DNA of 64,000 bases from Arthrobacter sp. KBS0703. GTDB taxonomy: Bacteria; Actinomycetota; Actinomycetes; Actinomycetales; Micrococcaceae. A program made the position numbers and the translations under genes. This document shows, one piece after another, positions 38,299 to 48,475 of the stretch (its first letter is position 1; every line of letters begins with the position of its first letter). The notes under the pieces were generated by a model that saw nothing but the letters and a program-made list of their open reading frames with translations, did not search any database and had not been told where the DNA came from. The DNA is taken from positions 744,001-808,000 of the forward strand of contig NZ_MVDG02000001.1 in NCBI RefSeq assembly GCF_002008315.2, written 5' to 3'.

Positions 38299-39450
38299 GT
38301 GACGATTACCAAGGGCGACCAGCCCTCAGAGGAGTCCGCGGCTGCCACGGGCAGCGGCGAGCCGGCCGGCGCGGAAATGCACGGCACGCCCAAGTCGGCG
38401 CGCGACCCCCGGGTCTCGACCATGATGCTCGCCGGACTCCTTGCCCTCGGACTCGGCGTGACAGCCGCCGTCCTGCCGGTCCCGTACGTGGTGGAGTCGC
38501 CGGGGCCCACGTTCAACACCCTGGCCAGTGACAACGCCAAGCCCGTCATCAGTGTCACCGGGCACGAGACGTTCCCTGCGAAGGGAAACCTTGACCTCAC
38601 CACCGTCTACGTGGACGGAGGGCCCAATGGTCCGGTCAGCGTTTTCGAGGCCTTCTCCGCCTGGCTCGACGGCTCGAAGGCCGTCTATCCGCAGGAACTG
38701 ATCTTCCCGACGGGCGTCACCAAGGAACAGTCGCAGCAGGAGAGCGCCGTGGCCATGACCACGTCGCAGGAGAATGCCGTGGCGTCGGCGCTGCACGAAC
38801 TCGACATCCCGTACGGGCAGAAACTGGAAGTCGCCGATCTTTCTGACGGCTCAGCCGCCGCGGGCAAGCTCAAGGCGGGAGACGTCTTCGCCTCGATCAA
38901 CGGCAAGGCGGTCACGTCACTGACGGTGATCCAGGAGGAACTGGCCGCCGGCAAGGGCAAGCCGGTCGCCGTCGTCGTGGACCGTGGCGGGAAGCCGGTC
39001 ACGGAAACCGTAACGCCGGCCCGGAGCGAATCGGGGCGCTACATCCTGGGCGTCCTGCTCAAGTACCGGTTTACCTTTCCGTTCGACGTGAAAATTTCGC
39101 TCGACAAGGTGGGCGGCCCCAGCGCAGGAATGATGTTCGCCCTGGGAATCATCGATACCGTGACGCCCGGAGACCTCACCGGCGGAAAACACATCGCGGG
39201 GACGGGCACCATCACACCCGAAGGCGCCGTGGGGCCCATCGGGGGAGTTGCCGTGAAGATGCATGGCGCGCGGGCCGCCGGCGCCACGATGTTCCTCGCA
39301 CCCGCAGCGAACTGTGCCGAGGTCACCGGGCACATTCCGGACGGTCTCCAGGTGGTCAAAGTGGAGAACCTGGACGAGGCGCGCCGTGCGGTCGAACTGG
39401 CCGCAAAGGACGGCGACACATCGGGCCTTCCGGGCTGCACCAACAACTAG
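38299..39450 (+). CDS. YlbL-type membrane-anchored PDZ/Lon-like serine protease
   Basis: The protein has an N-terminal transmembrane helix (MMLAGLLALGLGVTAAVLPVP, about 42-62), a PDZ domain (GSAAAGKLKAGDVFASINGKAV near 190) and a Lon S16 catalytic domain. The catalytic Ser is at 275 (GGPSAGMMFALGI) and Lys at 320 (GGVAVKMHGAR). The GTG at 38299 has GGGGAGAGG upstream and gives 383 residues. Homologues cut membrane-proximal substrates; in Bacillus YlbL acts with the SOS division inhibitor, but the local target is unknown. It is followed by UPF0182. Confidence 0.88.
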   Translation: MTITKGDQPSEESAAATGSGEPAGAEMHGTPKSARDPRVSTMMLAGLLALGLGVTAAVLPVPYVVESPGPTFNTLASDNAKPVISVTGHETFPAKGNLDLTTVYVDGGPNGPVSVFEAFSAWLDGSKAVYPQELIFPTGVTKEQSQQESAVAMTTSQENAVASALHELDIPYGQKLEVADLSDGSAAAGKLKAGDVFASINGKAVTSLTVIQEELAAGKGKPVAVVVDRGGKPVTETVTPARSESGRYILGVLLKYRFTFPFDVKISLDKVGGPSAGMMFALGIIDTVTPGDLTGGKHIAGTGTITPEGAVGPIGGVAVKMHGARAAGATMFLAPAANCAEVTGHIPDGLQVVKVENLDEARRAVELAAKDGDTSGLPGCTNN

Positions 39451-39636
39451 ACTAAACCTAGGAACTATGGCCGGGCTTCACTCGTGGCAGTAATTGACAG
39501 CCGTTGCCACGCGGGCCGTCGGACAGCGCAAGCTGACACGTGCAGGGTGCCCGCGGGCGCCCGGCACCGGGCATGTTGCTGTCACCTGAAAACTGAAAAT
39601 ACGATCAGCAACTGACAAAGCTATGAGGTACAGAGT

Positions 39637-42624
39637 TTGTCCCGTCCTGCCAGCCCCACCCCGCCCGGAAGACTCCAACCAAGGCGCGGTGCCTTGACGC
39701 CGACGCTCATTGTCGTAGCGCTGGTTGTCGTCGGATTCATTTTCTTCGCCAACGTGTGGACGGACGTCCTCTGGTACCAGCAGCTTGGCTTCTTCGAAGT
39801 GTTCCTGACGGAAAACCTCGCCAGGATCGGCATCTTTGCCGTTGGATTCGCCATCATGTTCGCCGGCGTTTTCTTCGCCATCCGGATCGCCTACCATGCC
39901 CGCCCGGTTTATGCTCCGGACTCTGAAATCCGCGACAACCTCAACCGGTACCAGGCCCAGCTGGAGCCCGTTCGCCGTGTGGTCATGATCGGACTTCCCG
40001 TGCTGTTCGGCCTCTTCGCCGGCAGCGCGGCCTCCAGCCAGTGGCAGAAAGTCCTTCTGTTCTTCAACCAGGAGCCCTTCGGCCAGAACGATCCCGCGTT
40101 CGGGCTGGACATCGGCTTTTACCTGATGACGCTGCCGTTCCTGGGCTTCGTCACCGGATTCCTGATCAGCGTGGCAATCGTGGCCGGCATTGCCGGCATC
40201 CTGACGCACTACCTCTACGGCAGCATCCGGATCATGGAGCGCGGCATCTTCACGAGCCGCGCCGCCCAGATCCACCTCGCCGTGACGGGCGCATCGTTCC
40301 TGATCCTCCTCGGCGTAAACTTCTGGCTGGACCGCTACGCCGCCGTGCAGAACAGCGGCGGCCGGTGGGCCGGCGCGCTGTACACGGACGTCAACGCCGT
40401 CATCCCCACCAAGGCCATCCTGGCCGTAGCGGCTGTCCTCGTCGCCATCCTCTACATCGTGGCCGCGGTCATCGGAAAGTGGCGGCTGCCCGTCATCGGT
40501 ACGGCCATGCTGGTCATCACGTCCATCCTCGCCGGCGGCGTGTACCCCTGGGTGATCCAGCAGTTCCAGGTGCGTCCCTCGGAGCAGACGCTGGAACGGG
40601 AATTTATCGAGCGCAACATCGGAATGACGCGTTCGGCGTACGGTCTCGACCAGGTCAAGGTGCAGCGGTACAACGCCACCACCACCACCTCAGCCGGGGC
40701 GCTGGCGCCGGACGCCCAGACCACCGCCAATATCCGGCTCCTGGACCCGAACCTGATTTCGGACGCCTTCTCGCAGCTCGAACAGTTCCGTCCGTACTAC
40801 CAGTTCCCCAAGGCCCTCAACGTGGACCGGTACCTGGTCAACGGCAAGGTGCAGGACACCGTCATCGCGGTGCGCGAGCTCAATCCCGAGGGCCTCAGCC
40901 CGGATCAGCAGTCCTGGCTGAACCGTCACGTCGTATACACCCACGGCTATGGCGTGGTCGCTGCCAAGGGCAACAAGTTCACGGCGGACGGAAAGCCCGA
41001 GTTCCTGCAGTCCGGCATCCCGTCCACGGGTGTCCTCGGCAACGACAAGACCTACGAGCCGCGAATCTACTTCGGCGAGGACTCTCCGGAGTACTCGATC
41101 GTGGGAGCGCCGGAGGGCGCGGCGCATCGTGAGCAGGACAGGCCCGCGTCCAAGGAGGGCGGCGAGACCCAGTACACCTTCACGGGCAACGGCGGCCCCA
41201 ATGTCGGAAGCTTCTTCAACCGGGTCCTGTACTCGATCAAGTTCCAGTCCTCGGACCTCCTGCTTTCCGACGGCGTGAACGACGCTTCGCAGATCCTGTA
41301 CGAGCGCAACCCCCGTGAACGCGTGCAGAAAGTGGCGCCTTACCTGACCGTTGACGGAAACGCGTACCCCGCCGTCGTCGACGGCCGGGTCAAGTGGATC
41401 GTGGACGGTTACACCACCAGCCAGTACTACCCGTACTCCCAGCAGGAACAGCTGTCGGACGCCACCAAGGACTCTCAGACCACCGCCGGCCGCAATGTTG
41501 CACTGCCCAACAGCTCGGTGAACTACATCCGCAACTCCGTCAAGGCGACCGTGGATGCCTACGACGGCTCCGTCACCCTCTACGCGTGGGACGATCAGGA
41601 TCCCCTTCTGAAGGCCTGGCAGAAGGTCTTCCCCACTTCCCTGAAGCCCTTCTCGGAGATGTCTGCGGACGTCATGAGCCACGTCCGCTACCCGGAGGAC
41701 CTGTTCAAGGTTCAGCGTGAGCTCCTGGGGCGTTACCACGTGACGGACCCCGTGAGCTTCTACAAGAACGACGACGCGTGGAGCGTTCCCAACGATCCCA
41801 CCGTTTCGGATCCGGTCAAGCAGCCGCCGTTCTACATGTCGCTGCAGATGCCGGACCAGAAGACGCCGGCGTTCCAGCTGACATCGGCCTATATTCCCCA
41901 GGTGGTGGACGGGAATGCCCGCAACGTGCTCTATGGATTCCTGGCCGCCGATTCGGACGCGGGCAGTAAGAAGGGCGTGAAGGCCGGTTCATACGGTGAG
42001 CTCAGGCTCCTGCAGGTTCCGCCGGAGGCCCAGGTTCCGGGCCCAGGCCAGGCACAGAACAAGTTCAACTCTGATCCGACGGTGTCGCAGGCACTGAACC
42101 TGCTGCGGCAGGGTGCCTCCGACGTGCTGAACGGCAACCTGCTGACGCTGCCGGCCGGTGGCGGCATGCTGTACATCCAGCCTGTCTACCTCAAGTCCAC
42201 GGGTGAGACGTCCTACCCGACCCTGCAGCGGGTGCTGGTGGCCTTTGGCGACAAGATCGGCTTCGCGCCCACCTTGGATGCCGCCCTGAACCAGTTGTTC
42301 GGCGGCAATTCCGGGGCGACGGCCGGAGACAAGGACAACAACGGGCAGACGTCCACGCCGCCCGGCGGCACGACGCCTCCGGCAACGGGCGAGGTGGGTG
42401 CCAAGGCTGCGCTGAAGGCCGCCCTGGACGAAGCCAACGCCGCCATCAAGGCCGGCCAGGAGGCTTTGGCGAAGGGCGATTTCGCGGCCTACGGCGAACA
42501 GCAGAAGAAGCTGGCGGCGGCGTTGAAGAAGGCGCTGGACGCCGAGGCCAGGATTCCCGGCACCGGCACTGCCAGCACTCCGACGTCACCGTCTGCCACG
42601 CCGACGCCGACGCCGAGCAGTTAG
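39637..42624 (+). CDS. UPF0182 family membrane protein
   Basis: This 995-residue protein is a member of UPF0182, conserved in actinobacteria and of unknown function. The N-terminal third has about seven transmembrane helices (first at [23 protein letters not shown], near 25-47). The large outer domain has YSIVGAPEG and the conserved [29 protein letters not shown] segment (positions about 546-574). The last 90 residues are helical (Ala/Lys-rich) and end in a Pro-Thr tail. It starts at TTG 39637 with GAGG upstream. It lies after the YlbL protease, and a terminator follows. Confidence 0.9.
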   Translation: MSRPASPTPPGRLQPRRGALTPTLIVVALVVVGFIFFANVWTDVLWYQQLGFFEVFLTENLARIGIFAVGFAIMFAGVFFAIRIAYHARPVYAPDSEIRDNLNRYQAQLEPVRRVVMIGLPVLFGLFAGSAASSQWQKVLLFFNQEPFGQNDPAFGLDIGFYLMTLPFLGFVTGFLISVAIVAGIAGILTHYLYGSIRIMERGIFTSRAAQIHLAVTGASFLILLGVNFWLDRYAAVQNSGGRWAGALYTDVNAVIPTKAILAVAAVLVAILYIVAAVIGKWRLPVIGTAMLVITSILAGGVYPWVIQQFQVRPSEQTLEREFIERNIGMTRSAYGLDQVKVQRYNATTTTSAGALAPDAQTTANIRLLDPNLISDAFSQLEQFRPYYQFPKALNVDRYLVNGKVQDTVIAVRELNPEGLSPDQQSWLNRHVVYTHGYGVVAAKGNKFTADGKPEFLQSGIPSTGVLGNDKTYEPRIYFGEDSPEYSIVGAPEGAAHREQDRPASKEGGETQYTFTGNGGPNVGSFFNRVLYSIKFQSSDLLLSDGVNDASQILYERNPRERVQKVAPYLTVDGNAYPAVVDGRVKWIVDGYTTSQYYPYSQQEQLSDATKDSQTTAGRNVALPNSSVNYIRNSVKATVDAYDGSVTLYAWDDQDPLLKAWQKVFPTSLKPFSEMSADVMSHVRYPEDLFKVQRELLGRYHVTDPVSFYKNDDAWSVPNDPTVSDPVKQPPFYMSLQMPDQKTPAFQLTSAYIPQVVDGNARNVLYGFLAADSDAGSKKGVKAGSYGELRLLQVPPEAQVPGPGQAQNKFNSDPTVSQALNLLRQGASDVLNGNLLTLPAGGGMLYIQPVYLKSTGETSYPTLQRVLVAFGDKIGFAPTLDAALNQLFGGNSGATAGDKDNNGQTSTPPGGTTPPATGEVGAKAALKAALDEANAAIKAGQEALAKGDFAAYGEQQKKLAAALKKALDAEARIPGTGTASTPTSPSATPTPTPSS

Positions 42625-42669
42625 CGGCTAAGCAGCCGCACGCGAACGGTCAATGGCCAGCACGTGAGG

Positions 42670-42712
42670 AAGCCGGTCCCGCACCCCCGGAAGGGGAGCG
42701 GGACCGGCTTTT
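42670..42712 (+). terminator. Rho-independent terminator after UPF0182
   Basis: AAGCCGGTCCCGC (42670-42682) and GCGGGACCGGCTT (42698-42710) form a 13-bp stem, with a short inner CCCC/GGGG stem in the loop, ending in TTTT. Confidence 0.88.
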
Positions 42713-42807
42713 CGCATTTCCCGCCCGGCGGCGAAGGCGCCGGAGACGCAGATCACGTCGCCGCGATTTGGCCTCCCGTTCACCGGACGGTAGAGTTGTT
42801 CTTGCGA

Positions 42808-42884
42808 CGCGGGGTGGAGCAGTTCGGTAGCTCGCTGGGCTCATAACCCAGAGGTCACAGGTTCAAATCCTGTCCCCGCAACCA
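42808..42884 (+). tRNA. Initiator tRNA-Met (CAT), CCA encoded
   Basis: The 77-base gene folds as a full cloverleaf. The acceptor strands CGCGGGG and CCCCGCA leave the C1-A72 mismatch that marks initiator tRNAs. The anticodon stem has three G-C pairs (GGG..CCC) around CTCATAA with anticodon CAT. The T loop is GGTTCAAATCC and CCA (42882-42884) is encoded. Confidence 0.97.
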
Positions 42885-42886
42885 CA

Positions 42887-42925
42887 AAGAGGCCCTGACC
42901 GGGGATAATCCGGTCGGGGCCTCTT
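42887..42925 (+). terminator. Hairpin terminator after tRNA-fMet
   Basis: AAGAGGCCCTGACCGG (42887-42902) pairs with CCGGTCGGGGCCTCTT (42910-42925) in a 16-bp stem (one G-T) with loop GGATAAT. It begins three bases after the tRNA and should define the precursor end. Confidence 0.85.
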
Positions 42926-43047
42926 GCATTGCCGGGCCGTTGTCCAAGTGCTAGCAGTTCCTAGTATTCTCTTTCGCAGGGCCCGGAATTCCTGGCAAGC
43001 GCGCGGCACCCACACTGGTCAGTCATTCTCGAGAGGAATGTAGTTCG

Positions 43048-43983
43048 ATGTCCACAACGAAGAACAAGTCCGGCACTTCGAAGGGCAAGCGGTCCAGGCT
43101 CTACTGGGCGGTGCCTGCGGCGCTTGTGGCCATGGTGCTGGTGGTCCTTCTCGCCAAGTGGCTCACGGGCCTGCCCGCGGTCCGGTCCTTCATGACGGAC
43201 TACCCGGGGCACTCGGAGCTGCCGGCCGGTGCTCCCGTCGGTTTCCCCGCGTGGCTGGCGTGGCAGCACTTCCTGAACGCCTTCTTCCTCCTGCTCATCA
43301 TCCGCACCGGGTGGCAGGTGCGGACCACTATGCGGCCGGGCGGCTACTGGACCCGCAACAACAAGGGACTCATCCGGACCAAGACCGCCCCCACGAAAAT
43401 CAGCCTGGAACTGTGGTTCCACCTGACCCTGGACGCGCTCTGGATCCTGAACGGGCTGATCTTCGCGGTCCTGCTGTTCGCCACCGGTCAATGGATGCGG
43501 ATCGTGCCCACCGGCTGGGACGTTTTCCCCAATGCAGCCTCCGCCGTGCTCCAGTACGCGTCGCTGAACTGGCCCACGGAAAACGGCTGGGTCAACTACA
43601 ACGCCCTGCAGTTGCTGACGTACTTCGTGACCGTCTTCATCGCCGCTCCGCTGGCATTCATCACCGGCCTGCGGATGTCCAACGCGTGGCCCAAAAAAGC
43701 TGCCGCCCTCAACAAGGCCTACCCGATCGAGGCCGCCAGGGCAGTGCACTTCCCTGTGATGATCTACTTCGTGGCGTTCATCGTTGTCCACGTGTTCCTG
43801 GTCCTGGCCACCGGCGCCCTGCGGAACCTCAATCACATGTATGGCGGAAGCGACGACGTGAGCTGGGTGGGTTTCTGGATCTTCGCCGCGTCGGTGGCGG
43901 TAATGGTCGGGGCGTGGTTCCTGGCCAGGCCGCTGTTCCTGCGCCCCATTGCCTCCCTCATGGGCAAGGTCACCAGCCGCTGA
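43048..43983 (+). CDS. Cytochrome b/b6-like integral membrane protein
   Basis: This 311-residue protein has about five transmembrane helices with histidines placed as heme b ligands: WLAWQHFLNAFFLLLI (near 71), LWFHLTLDALWILNG (near 124) and ARAVHFPVMIYFVAFIVVHVFLVL (near 230-253). It resembles the DUF4405/hydrogenase cytochrome-b type, often found with a molybdopterin oxidoreductase, but none is next to it here. The N-terminus is a basic tail before the first helix. The ATG at 43048 has GAGAGGAA upstream. Electron partners are unknown; it may serve a distant oxidoreductase. Confidence 0.78.
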   Translation: MSTTKNKSGTSKGKRSRLYWAVPAALVAMVLVVLLAKWLTGLPAVRSFMTDYPGHSELPAGAPVGFPAWLAWQHFLNAFFLLLIIRTGWQVRTTMRPGGYWTRNNKGLIRTKTAPTKISLELWFHLTLDALWILNGLIFAVLLFATGQWMRIVPTGWDVFPNAASAVLQYASLNWPTENGWVNYNALQLLTYFVTVFIAAPLAFITGLRMSNAWPKKAAALNKAYPIEAARAVHFPVMIYFVAFIVVHVFLVLATGALRNLNHMYGGSDDVSWVGFWIFAASVAVMVGAWFLARPLFLRPIASLMGKVTSR

Positions 43984-43995
43984 TCCGCGGGCCGC

Positions 43996-45417
43996 TCAGG
44001 TCGCCTTGAGCTGCTGGTAGCTCTCCAGCGCGCGTTCGCGGGATTCCTGCAGGCCCACCAGCGGGCCCGGATAGTTCGGCGCCGCAGCCGGGTTTTTCCA
44101 GGGCTCGTGGACGGCACTGTCATCCAGGGCGGCGAGTTCCGGGATGAACCCGCGAAGGTACCGGCCGCCGGCGTCGAACTTCTTGCTTTGCGTCACGGGA
44201 TTGAAAATCCGGAAGTAGGGCGAAGCATCCGCGCCCGAGCCCGCCACCCACTGCCAGTTGGCCGGATTGCTGGCCGGATCGGCGTCAACGAGTGTGTCCC
44301 AGAACCAGGCCTCACCCAGGCGCCAGTCGGCCAGCAGGTTCTTCACCAGGAACGACGCCGCGGCCATGCGGACCCGGTTGTGCATCCAGCCGGTCTGCCA
44401 CAGTTGCCGCATGCCCGCGTCCACGAGCGGATACCCCGTGCGACCCTGCTGCCACGCCGCCAGTTCGGCCGCCGACGGCGTTTGCCAGGCAAAGCGGTCG
44501 AACTCGGGACGGTAATTCTCTGTCGCCAGGCCAGGATTTTCGTACAGGAGCTGCCAGCAGAATTCACGCCAGCCGAGCTCGCTTCGAAAAATACCGACGT
44601 CGGCCGGAGCGTGCCGCGGGAACCGCTCGCGGAGCGCGTGCCAGATCCGGAACGGGCTGATCTCGCCAAAGCGAAGATACGGGGAAAGCCGGCTTGTGCC
44701 CTCTACCCCGGGCACGTCCCGTCCGGTCCCGTATTCTTCAACAGGCCCGTCCAGGAAGTCCTCAAGCCGCCGGTGGGCTCCTTCTTCGCCGGGCGTCCAG
44801 GCCTCCGCGAGGCCCCCGCTCCAGTCGGGGCTGCGGGGGAGCAGCCCCCAGCTGTCGAGATCGTCACCGGCCGGCACGGAGCCGGACACAGTGGCGGGTT
44901 TTGGAAACTGAGCGGGTGAGCCGGCAGGTGGCCGGGGCTCTGCTCCGGCCAGGCAGGAACGCCAGAACGGCGTGAACACCTTGTACGGGCCTCCCGTGCC
45001 AGTCCGGACCGTCCACGGCTCGAACAGCAGGTTCGCCTGGTGGCTCGTGGCGTCAATGCCCTGTTCGGTGGCCCACTCCTTGATGCCGGCGTCCAGCGTC
45101 CGCTCCGGCAGCCCGTAACGCCGGTTCCAAAAGATGGCCCCGGCAGCGGTCTGCTCCGCCAGTTCCCGGATGACGGAGGCGGCGCCACCCCGGCGGAGCA
45201 GCAGGCGTGATCCGTTCGACTCCAGGTCCGCGGCAAGAGCGGACAGCGAATGGTGAAGCCACCATTTGGCGGCTCCGCCGAGCGGGCGGATTCCGGGAGA
45301 GACCTCATCCAGGATGTAGACCACGGTCAGCGGATCCGGCAGGGAGGCCGCGGCAACGAGGGCCGGGTTGTCGTCGAGGCGAAGGTCGTCCCTGAGCCAG
45401 ACAATCGTGGAAGCCAT
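43996..45417 (-). CDS. phr: Deoxyribodipyrimidine photolyase
   Basis: Photolyase uses light to split cyclobutane pyrimidine dimers. The 473-residue protein has the N-terminal antenna domain (TIVWLRDDLRLDDNPALVAA) and the FAD domain with SRLSPYLRFGEISP (near 238), GWREFCWQLLYENPG, GYPLVDAGMRQLWQTGWMHNR (near 342-362) and the ASNPANWQWVAGSGADASPYFRIFNP block. Tryptophans of the electron chain are present. Start ATG 45417. It converges with the cytochrome b gene and lies downstream of pspA with its own separation hairpin. Confidence 0.93.
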   Translation of the reverse strand: MASTIVWLRDDLRLDDNPALVAAASLPDPLTVVYILDEVSPGIRPLGGAAKWWLHHSLSALAADLESNGSRLLLRRGGAASVIRELAEQTAAGAIFWNRRYGLPERTLDAGIKEWATEQGIDATSHQANLLFEPWTVRTGTGGPYKVFTPFWRSCLAGAEPRPPAGSPAQFPKPATVSGSVPAGDDLDSWGLLPRSPDWSGGLAEAWTPGEEGAHRRLEDFLDGPVEEYGTGRDVPGVEGTSRLSPYLRFGEISPFRIWHALRERFPRHAPADVGIFRSELGWREFCWQLLYENPGLATENYRPEFDRFAWQTPSAAELAAWQQGRTGYPLVDAGMRQLWQTGWMHNRVRMAAASFLVKNLLADWRLGEAWFWDTLVDADPASNPANWQWVAGSGADASPYFRIFNPVTQSKKFDAGGRYLRGFIPELAALDDSAVHEPWKNPAAAPNYPGPLVGLQESRERALESYQQLKAT

Positions 45418-45444
45418 GGCTCCACGCTACACGCCGCGGGCATA

Positions 45445-45479
45445 GCGGAGGCCGGGGTCCTGGGGACCCCGGCCTCCGC
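45445..45479 (-). terminator. Perfect 16-bp stem-loop after pspA
   Basis: GCGGAGGCCGGGGTCC (45445-45460) and GGACCCCGGCCTCCGC (45464-45479) are exact reverse complements around TGG. It lies between pspA and the photolyase start; there is no T tract, so it may act as a bare strong hairpin. Confidence 0.7.
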
Positions 45480-45503
45480 CCGGTTAGGTCGCTAGTTAAG
45501 GGG

Positions 45504-46292
45504 CTAGAGCTTGTCGAAGTCAGCCTCTTCGACGGTCGATCCTGACGCCGAACCGTTGGCTCCGGCGCCGATGGCAGGCTTGGCGCCTCCGGACTTCAGA
45601 GCGGCCAGGCGTGCCTCGATTTCCGTCTGCTCGCCGAGATCCTCCAGCTGGTTGAACTGGGCGTCAAGGCTCGACGCCGCGAGCTCCTGCTGGCCGCGGA
45701 CCTTTGCCTCTTCGCGGCGGATTTTCTCCTCGAAACGCCCGACTTCGCTGGTGGGGTCCATGAAGTCGATGCTCTTGAGGGCGTCGTGGACCTGGGACTG
45801 CGCGGCAGCCGTCTTCGAACGGGCAACCAGCTCGTTGCGCTTGCTGGTGAGCTGGTTGAGCTTCCCCTTCATCTGGTCCAGGCCGGTCTTGAGCCGGTCC
45901 ACCACCTCGGACTGGGATGCAATGTTGGGTTCAGCTGCCCTTGCCTCGTTCTCCGAGGACATCTGGCGCTGCAGGGCAACCTTCGCGAGGTTGTCGAATT
46001 TCTGGGCGTCGGCTGCATTGCCGCCGGACCGGTACTCATCGGCCTTGCGCGACGCCGCCAGGGCCTTGTTGCCCCAGTCCTGGGCGTTCTTGATGTCCTC
46101 GTTGTAATCGTCCTGGAGCATGCGCAGGTTTCCGATGGTCTGGGCCACAGCAGCTTCGGCTTCCGCAATGTTGTTGGTGTAGTCCCTGACCATCTGGTCC
46201 AGCATCTTTTGCGGATCCTCAGCCTGGTCCAGCAAGGAGTTGATGTTGGCCTTTGCCAGCTGCGCCATGCGGCCGAAAATGGACTGCTTCAT
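45504..46292 (-). CDS. pspA: PspA/IM30 family membrane-stress protein
   Basis: PspA-type proteins polymerise on damaged inner membranes and limit proton leakage. The 262-residue protein starts MKQSIFGRMAQLAKANINSL, the family's amphipathic membrane-binding helix, and continues as a long coiled coil (DPQKMLDQMVRDYTNNIAEAEAAVAQTI, positions about 27-54) to about 220, ending in a short acidic tail. Charged heptads run throughout. It lies 125 bases downstream of the TPM-domain gene on the same strand, a known neighbourhood of PspA in actinobacteria. HtrA lies just beyond, also an envelope-stress protease. Confidence 0.9.
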   Translation of the reverse strand: MKQSIFGRMAQLAKANINSLLDQAEDPQKMLDQMVRDYTNNIAEAEAAVAQTIGNLRMLQDDYNEDIKNAQDWGNKALAASRKADEYRSGGNAADAQKFDNLAKVALQRQMSSENEARAAEPNIASQSEVVDRLKTGLDQMKGKLNQLTSKRNELVARSKTAAAQSQVHDALKSIDFMDPTSEVGRFEEKIRREEAKVRGQQELAASSLDAQFNQLEDLGEQTEIEARLAALKSGGAKPAIGAGANGSASGSTVEEADFDKL

Positions 46293-46417
46293 GGTGTTAC
46301 CTTTCGTCCTGCTCAGTGTGTCCCACTGAATTCAGTGAACAGTTGATACCGCTTCTACCCGCCGGCCGGATTCACCGTCACGGCGCCTAGTTTTGCCCTA
46401 CTGGAGCTGGCTGCCTG

Positions 46418-48475
46418 CTAGAAACTGCCGGAGTCGCCTCCGCCGAAGTCGCCGCCGCCAAAGTCGCCGCCGCCGAAGCCGCCGCCTGAGTCGCCGCCCC
46501 AGCCTCCGCCGTCGCCGCCGTCGCTGTGACCGCCACCCCAGCCGCCGCCGCTGCCGCCGTTCAGGATGGAGTTGATGAGGATGCCGCCAAGTATGGCGCC
46601 GCCCAGGCCGCCGCCTCCGCCGCCGCCGAACATGCTGTTCCTGCCATAGCCCTGATTGGCGTAACCGCCGAAACTGTCGACGTCGGACTGGGCCAGCTGG
46701 GCGGCCTGGGCAGCGAGGGCGTGCGCCTGCTGCGCGTACGTCAGTGCGGTGACGGGATCATTGCGTGAGATGGACAGCGCGTAATCGAGGTTGCGCTGGG
46801 CCTCCGCCAGCCGGGTCCGGGCTTCAGTACCCACCCCGCCGCGCCTGGCCGTGATGTAATCCGAGGTCGCGCTGATCTGCGCCTGTGCAGACATGATGGT
46901 CTGCTGCAGGGATGCCTGGGCACGGCGTGCCTGCTCTTGCTGGTCACGGATACCGCTCAGGGCCTGGTCCAGGGTCCGGTGCGCCGATTCGACGCGCTCG
47001 AGCGTGGCGATCGGGTCAATCCTGCCGCCTTGGATTTCACTCTTCACCTGGGCCAGTGCCGCTTCCACGCCGGCTACCGGGCCGGAAAGCTCCGGATGCT
47101 CGCCGGTCTGGATCATGGCCTTCGCCTGGGCCAGGTCCTGGGACGTGTCCACGACTGCGGATTCGAGTCCCTGCCGGGCCTCGTCCAGGCTGCCGGCAAC
47201 CTTGGAAATGGCGCCCAGGAGCACGTTGGTCTGATGCAGGCTCTCCTCGGCGGCACGGACCGCCACGGCGGCAAGGCTTCCCTCGCCTGTTTCGAGCTTT
47301 TCGTGGGCGGTGGCACCAGCGTTCTGAACGAAGGCGAGGCGTTCCTTGGCCTGGGTGATGTTGTCCGCGACCTGGACGAGCGCGCTGTCGGCGTACTTGC
47401 CGCGCAGCTCAGCCAGCGTCTGTTCAGCCTTCGCTATTTTCGCGTCGGCGTCCACGGCCTCGGCGTTGACGGCGGCCAGGGCCTGCGGCGCGTTCTTTTC
47501 CAGTTCGCGGAGCGAGTCGAAGTCGGCCTTCTGCTCTTGGAGCGATGACAGGGCTGCCTCGGAGCGGCGGATGATTTCGCCCAGCCAGCTGCGCTGCTGC
47601 TCCTCGGTGTCGGGAATGTGGTCGTCCAGCTGCTGCTGTAGCTTGAAGGATTCGGACATATGCCCCTTGGCCTCCTGGAGCGCCCGGGTGAAGTTGCCGA
47701 CGGCGGACTCACCGTACTGGGCCTCTGCGAAGCCGAGCTCCTGCTCGCTGGACTTGATGGCGTCGTCGGCCTCGATCAGCAGCGAGCCGCTCTTCTTGCG
47801 GAGTTCGTCGACACTCAACGAAGCAAGGGGATCAAGCTCCGCGCCCTGCGGGCCGTAGCTCGCGCTGGACGCCTGGGCCTTCTTCCTGCGGTTCCTGAGG
47901 TAGAGATAGGTTCCCGCACCGCCTGCCGCCAGGACGCCGGCACCCACGAGGACGGCCGTTCCGGCGCCGCCGCCGGACGGAACGGTGCCGCTCCCGCCGC
48001 CGGCAGCATCACCAACGGCTGCCGCGGTGTCAATGGCAGCCTGTGCGTAGTCCTTCTTTCCGCCAGCCAGGTTGGCTGCGACCGCGTTTTGTGAGATGGC
48101 CCCGGCCTTTGAGGCAATGGCACTCGCCGAGTTCGGGGCGAAGTAGTACTGGCCGGCGGTTGAGATGGCAAGGAGGACATCAGCCCTGCCCATGCCCTTC
48201 TGTTCGGCGACGGCCTTGCCCCAGTCCGCGGGCTTTGCGGGGTTTTCAAAGGAATTCACAGTGACCACGTACAGGTTGTACTTGTGGTCCTTGAGCAGCT
48301 TCTGGATGGCGTCCTGGACTTCACCCTTGCGGCTGCCCAGGACATTAGCCTTATCTACGATGTTCTGGCCGGACGGGATGGGTACCGGATCCTCAGCCCA
48401 AGCTGCCGCGGCGGGAAACGCCAGCATTCCAGTCAGGCCGATCACGGCGAGAACACGTTTCAACATTGACCGCAT
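46418..48475 (-). CDS. TPM-domain (Psb32/MOLO-1-like) membrane protein with coiled coil and Gly-rich tail
   Basis: This 685-residue protein has a signal peptide (MLKRVLAVIGLTGMLAFPAAAAWA, residues 4-27), an outer TPM domain (about 38-160, IVDKANVLGSRKGEVQDAIQKLL then LYVVTVNSFE), a membrane helix at about 175-196 and a basic stop-transfer. About 220-600 is a cytoplasmic coiled coil rich in Ala, Glu and Gln. The tail is Gly-rich with GGGDF-type repeats. The layout suggests a membrane protein linking outside and the PspA network. Function is not established. An ATG nine bases later (48466) is another possible start. Confidence 0.85.
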   Translation of the reverse strand: MRSMLKRVLAVIGLTGMLAFPAAAAWAEDPVPIPSGQNIVDKANVLGSRKGEVQDAIQKLLKDHKYNLYVVTVNSFENPAKPADWGKAVAEQKGMGRADVLLAISTAGQYYFAPNSASAIASKAGAISQNAVAANLAGGKKDYAQAAIDTAAAVGDAAGGGSGTVPSGGGAGTAVLVGAGVLAAGGAGTYLYLRNRRKKAQASSASYGPQGAELDPLASLSVDELRKKSGSLLIEADDAIKSSEQELGFAEAQYGESAVGNFTRALQEAKGHMSESFKLQQQLDDHIPDTEEQQRSWLGEIIRRSEAALSSLQEQKADFDSLRELEKNAPQALAAVNAEAVDADAKIAKAEQTLAELRGKYADSALVQVADNITQAKERLAFVQNAGATAHEKLETGEGSLAAVAVRAAEESLHQTNVLLGAISKVAGSLDEARQGLESAVVDTSQDLAQAKAMIQTGEHPELSGPVAGVEAALAQVKSEIQGGRIDPIATLERVESAHRTLDQALSGIRDQQEQARRAQASLQQTIMSAQAQISATSDYITARRGGVGTEARTRLAEAQRNLDYALSISRNDPVTALTYAQQAHALAAQAAQLAQSDVDSFGGYANQGYGRNSMFGGGGGGGLGGAILGGILINSILNGGSGGGWGGGHSDGGDGGGWGGDSGGGFGGGDFGGGDFGGGDSGSF

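Noticed and set aside
46420..46625. Noncoding tandem repeat (GCCGCCGAA-type units)
   Set aside because: The repeats code the Gly-Gly-Asp-Phe-rich tail of the TPM protein on the minus strand and need no separate explanation.
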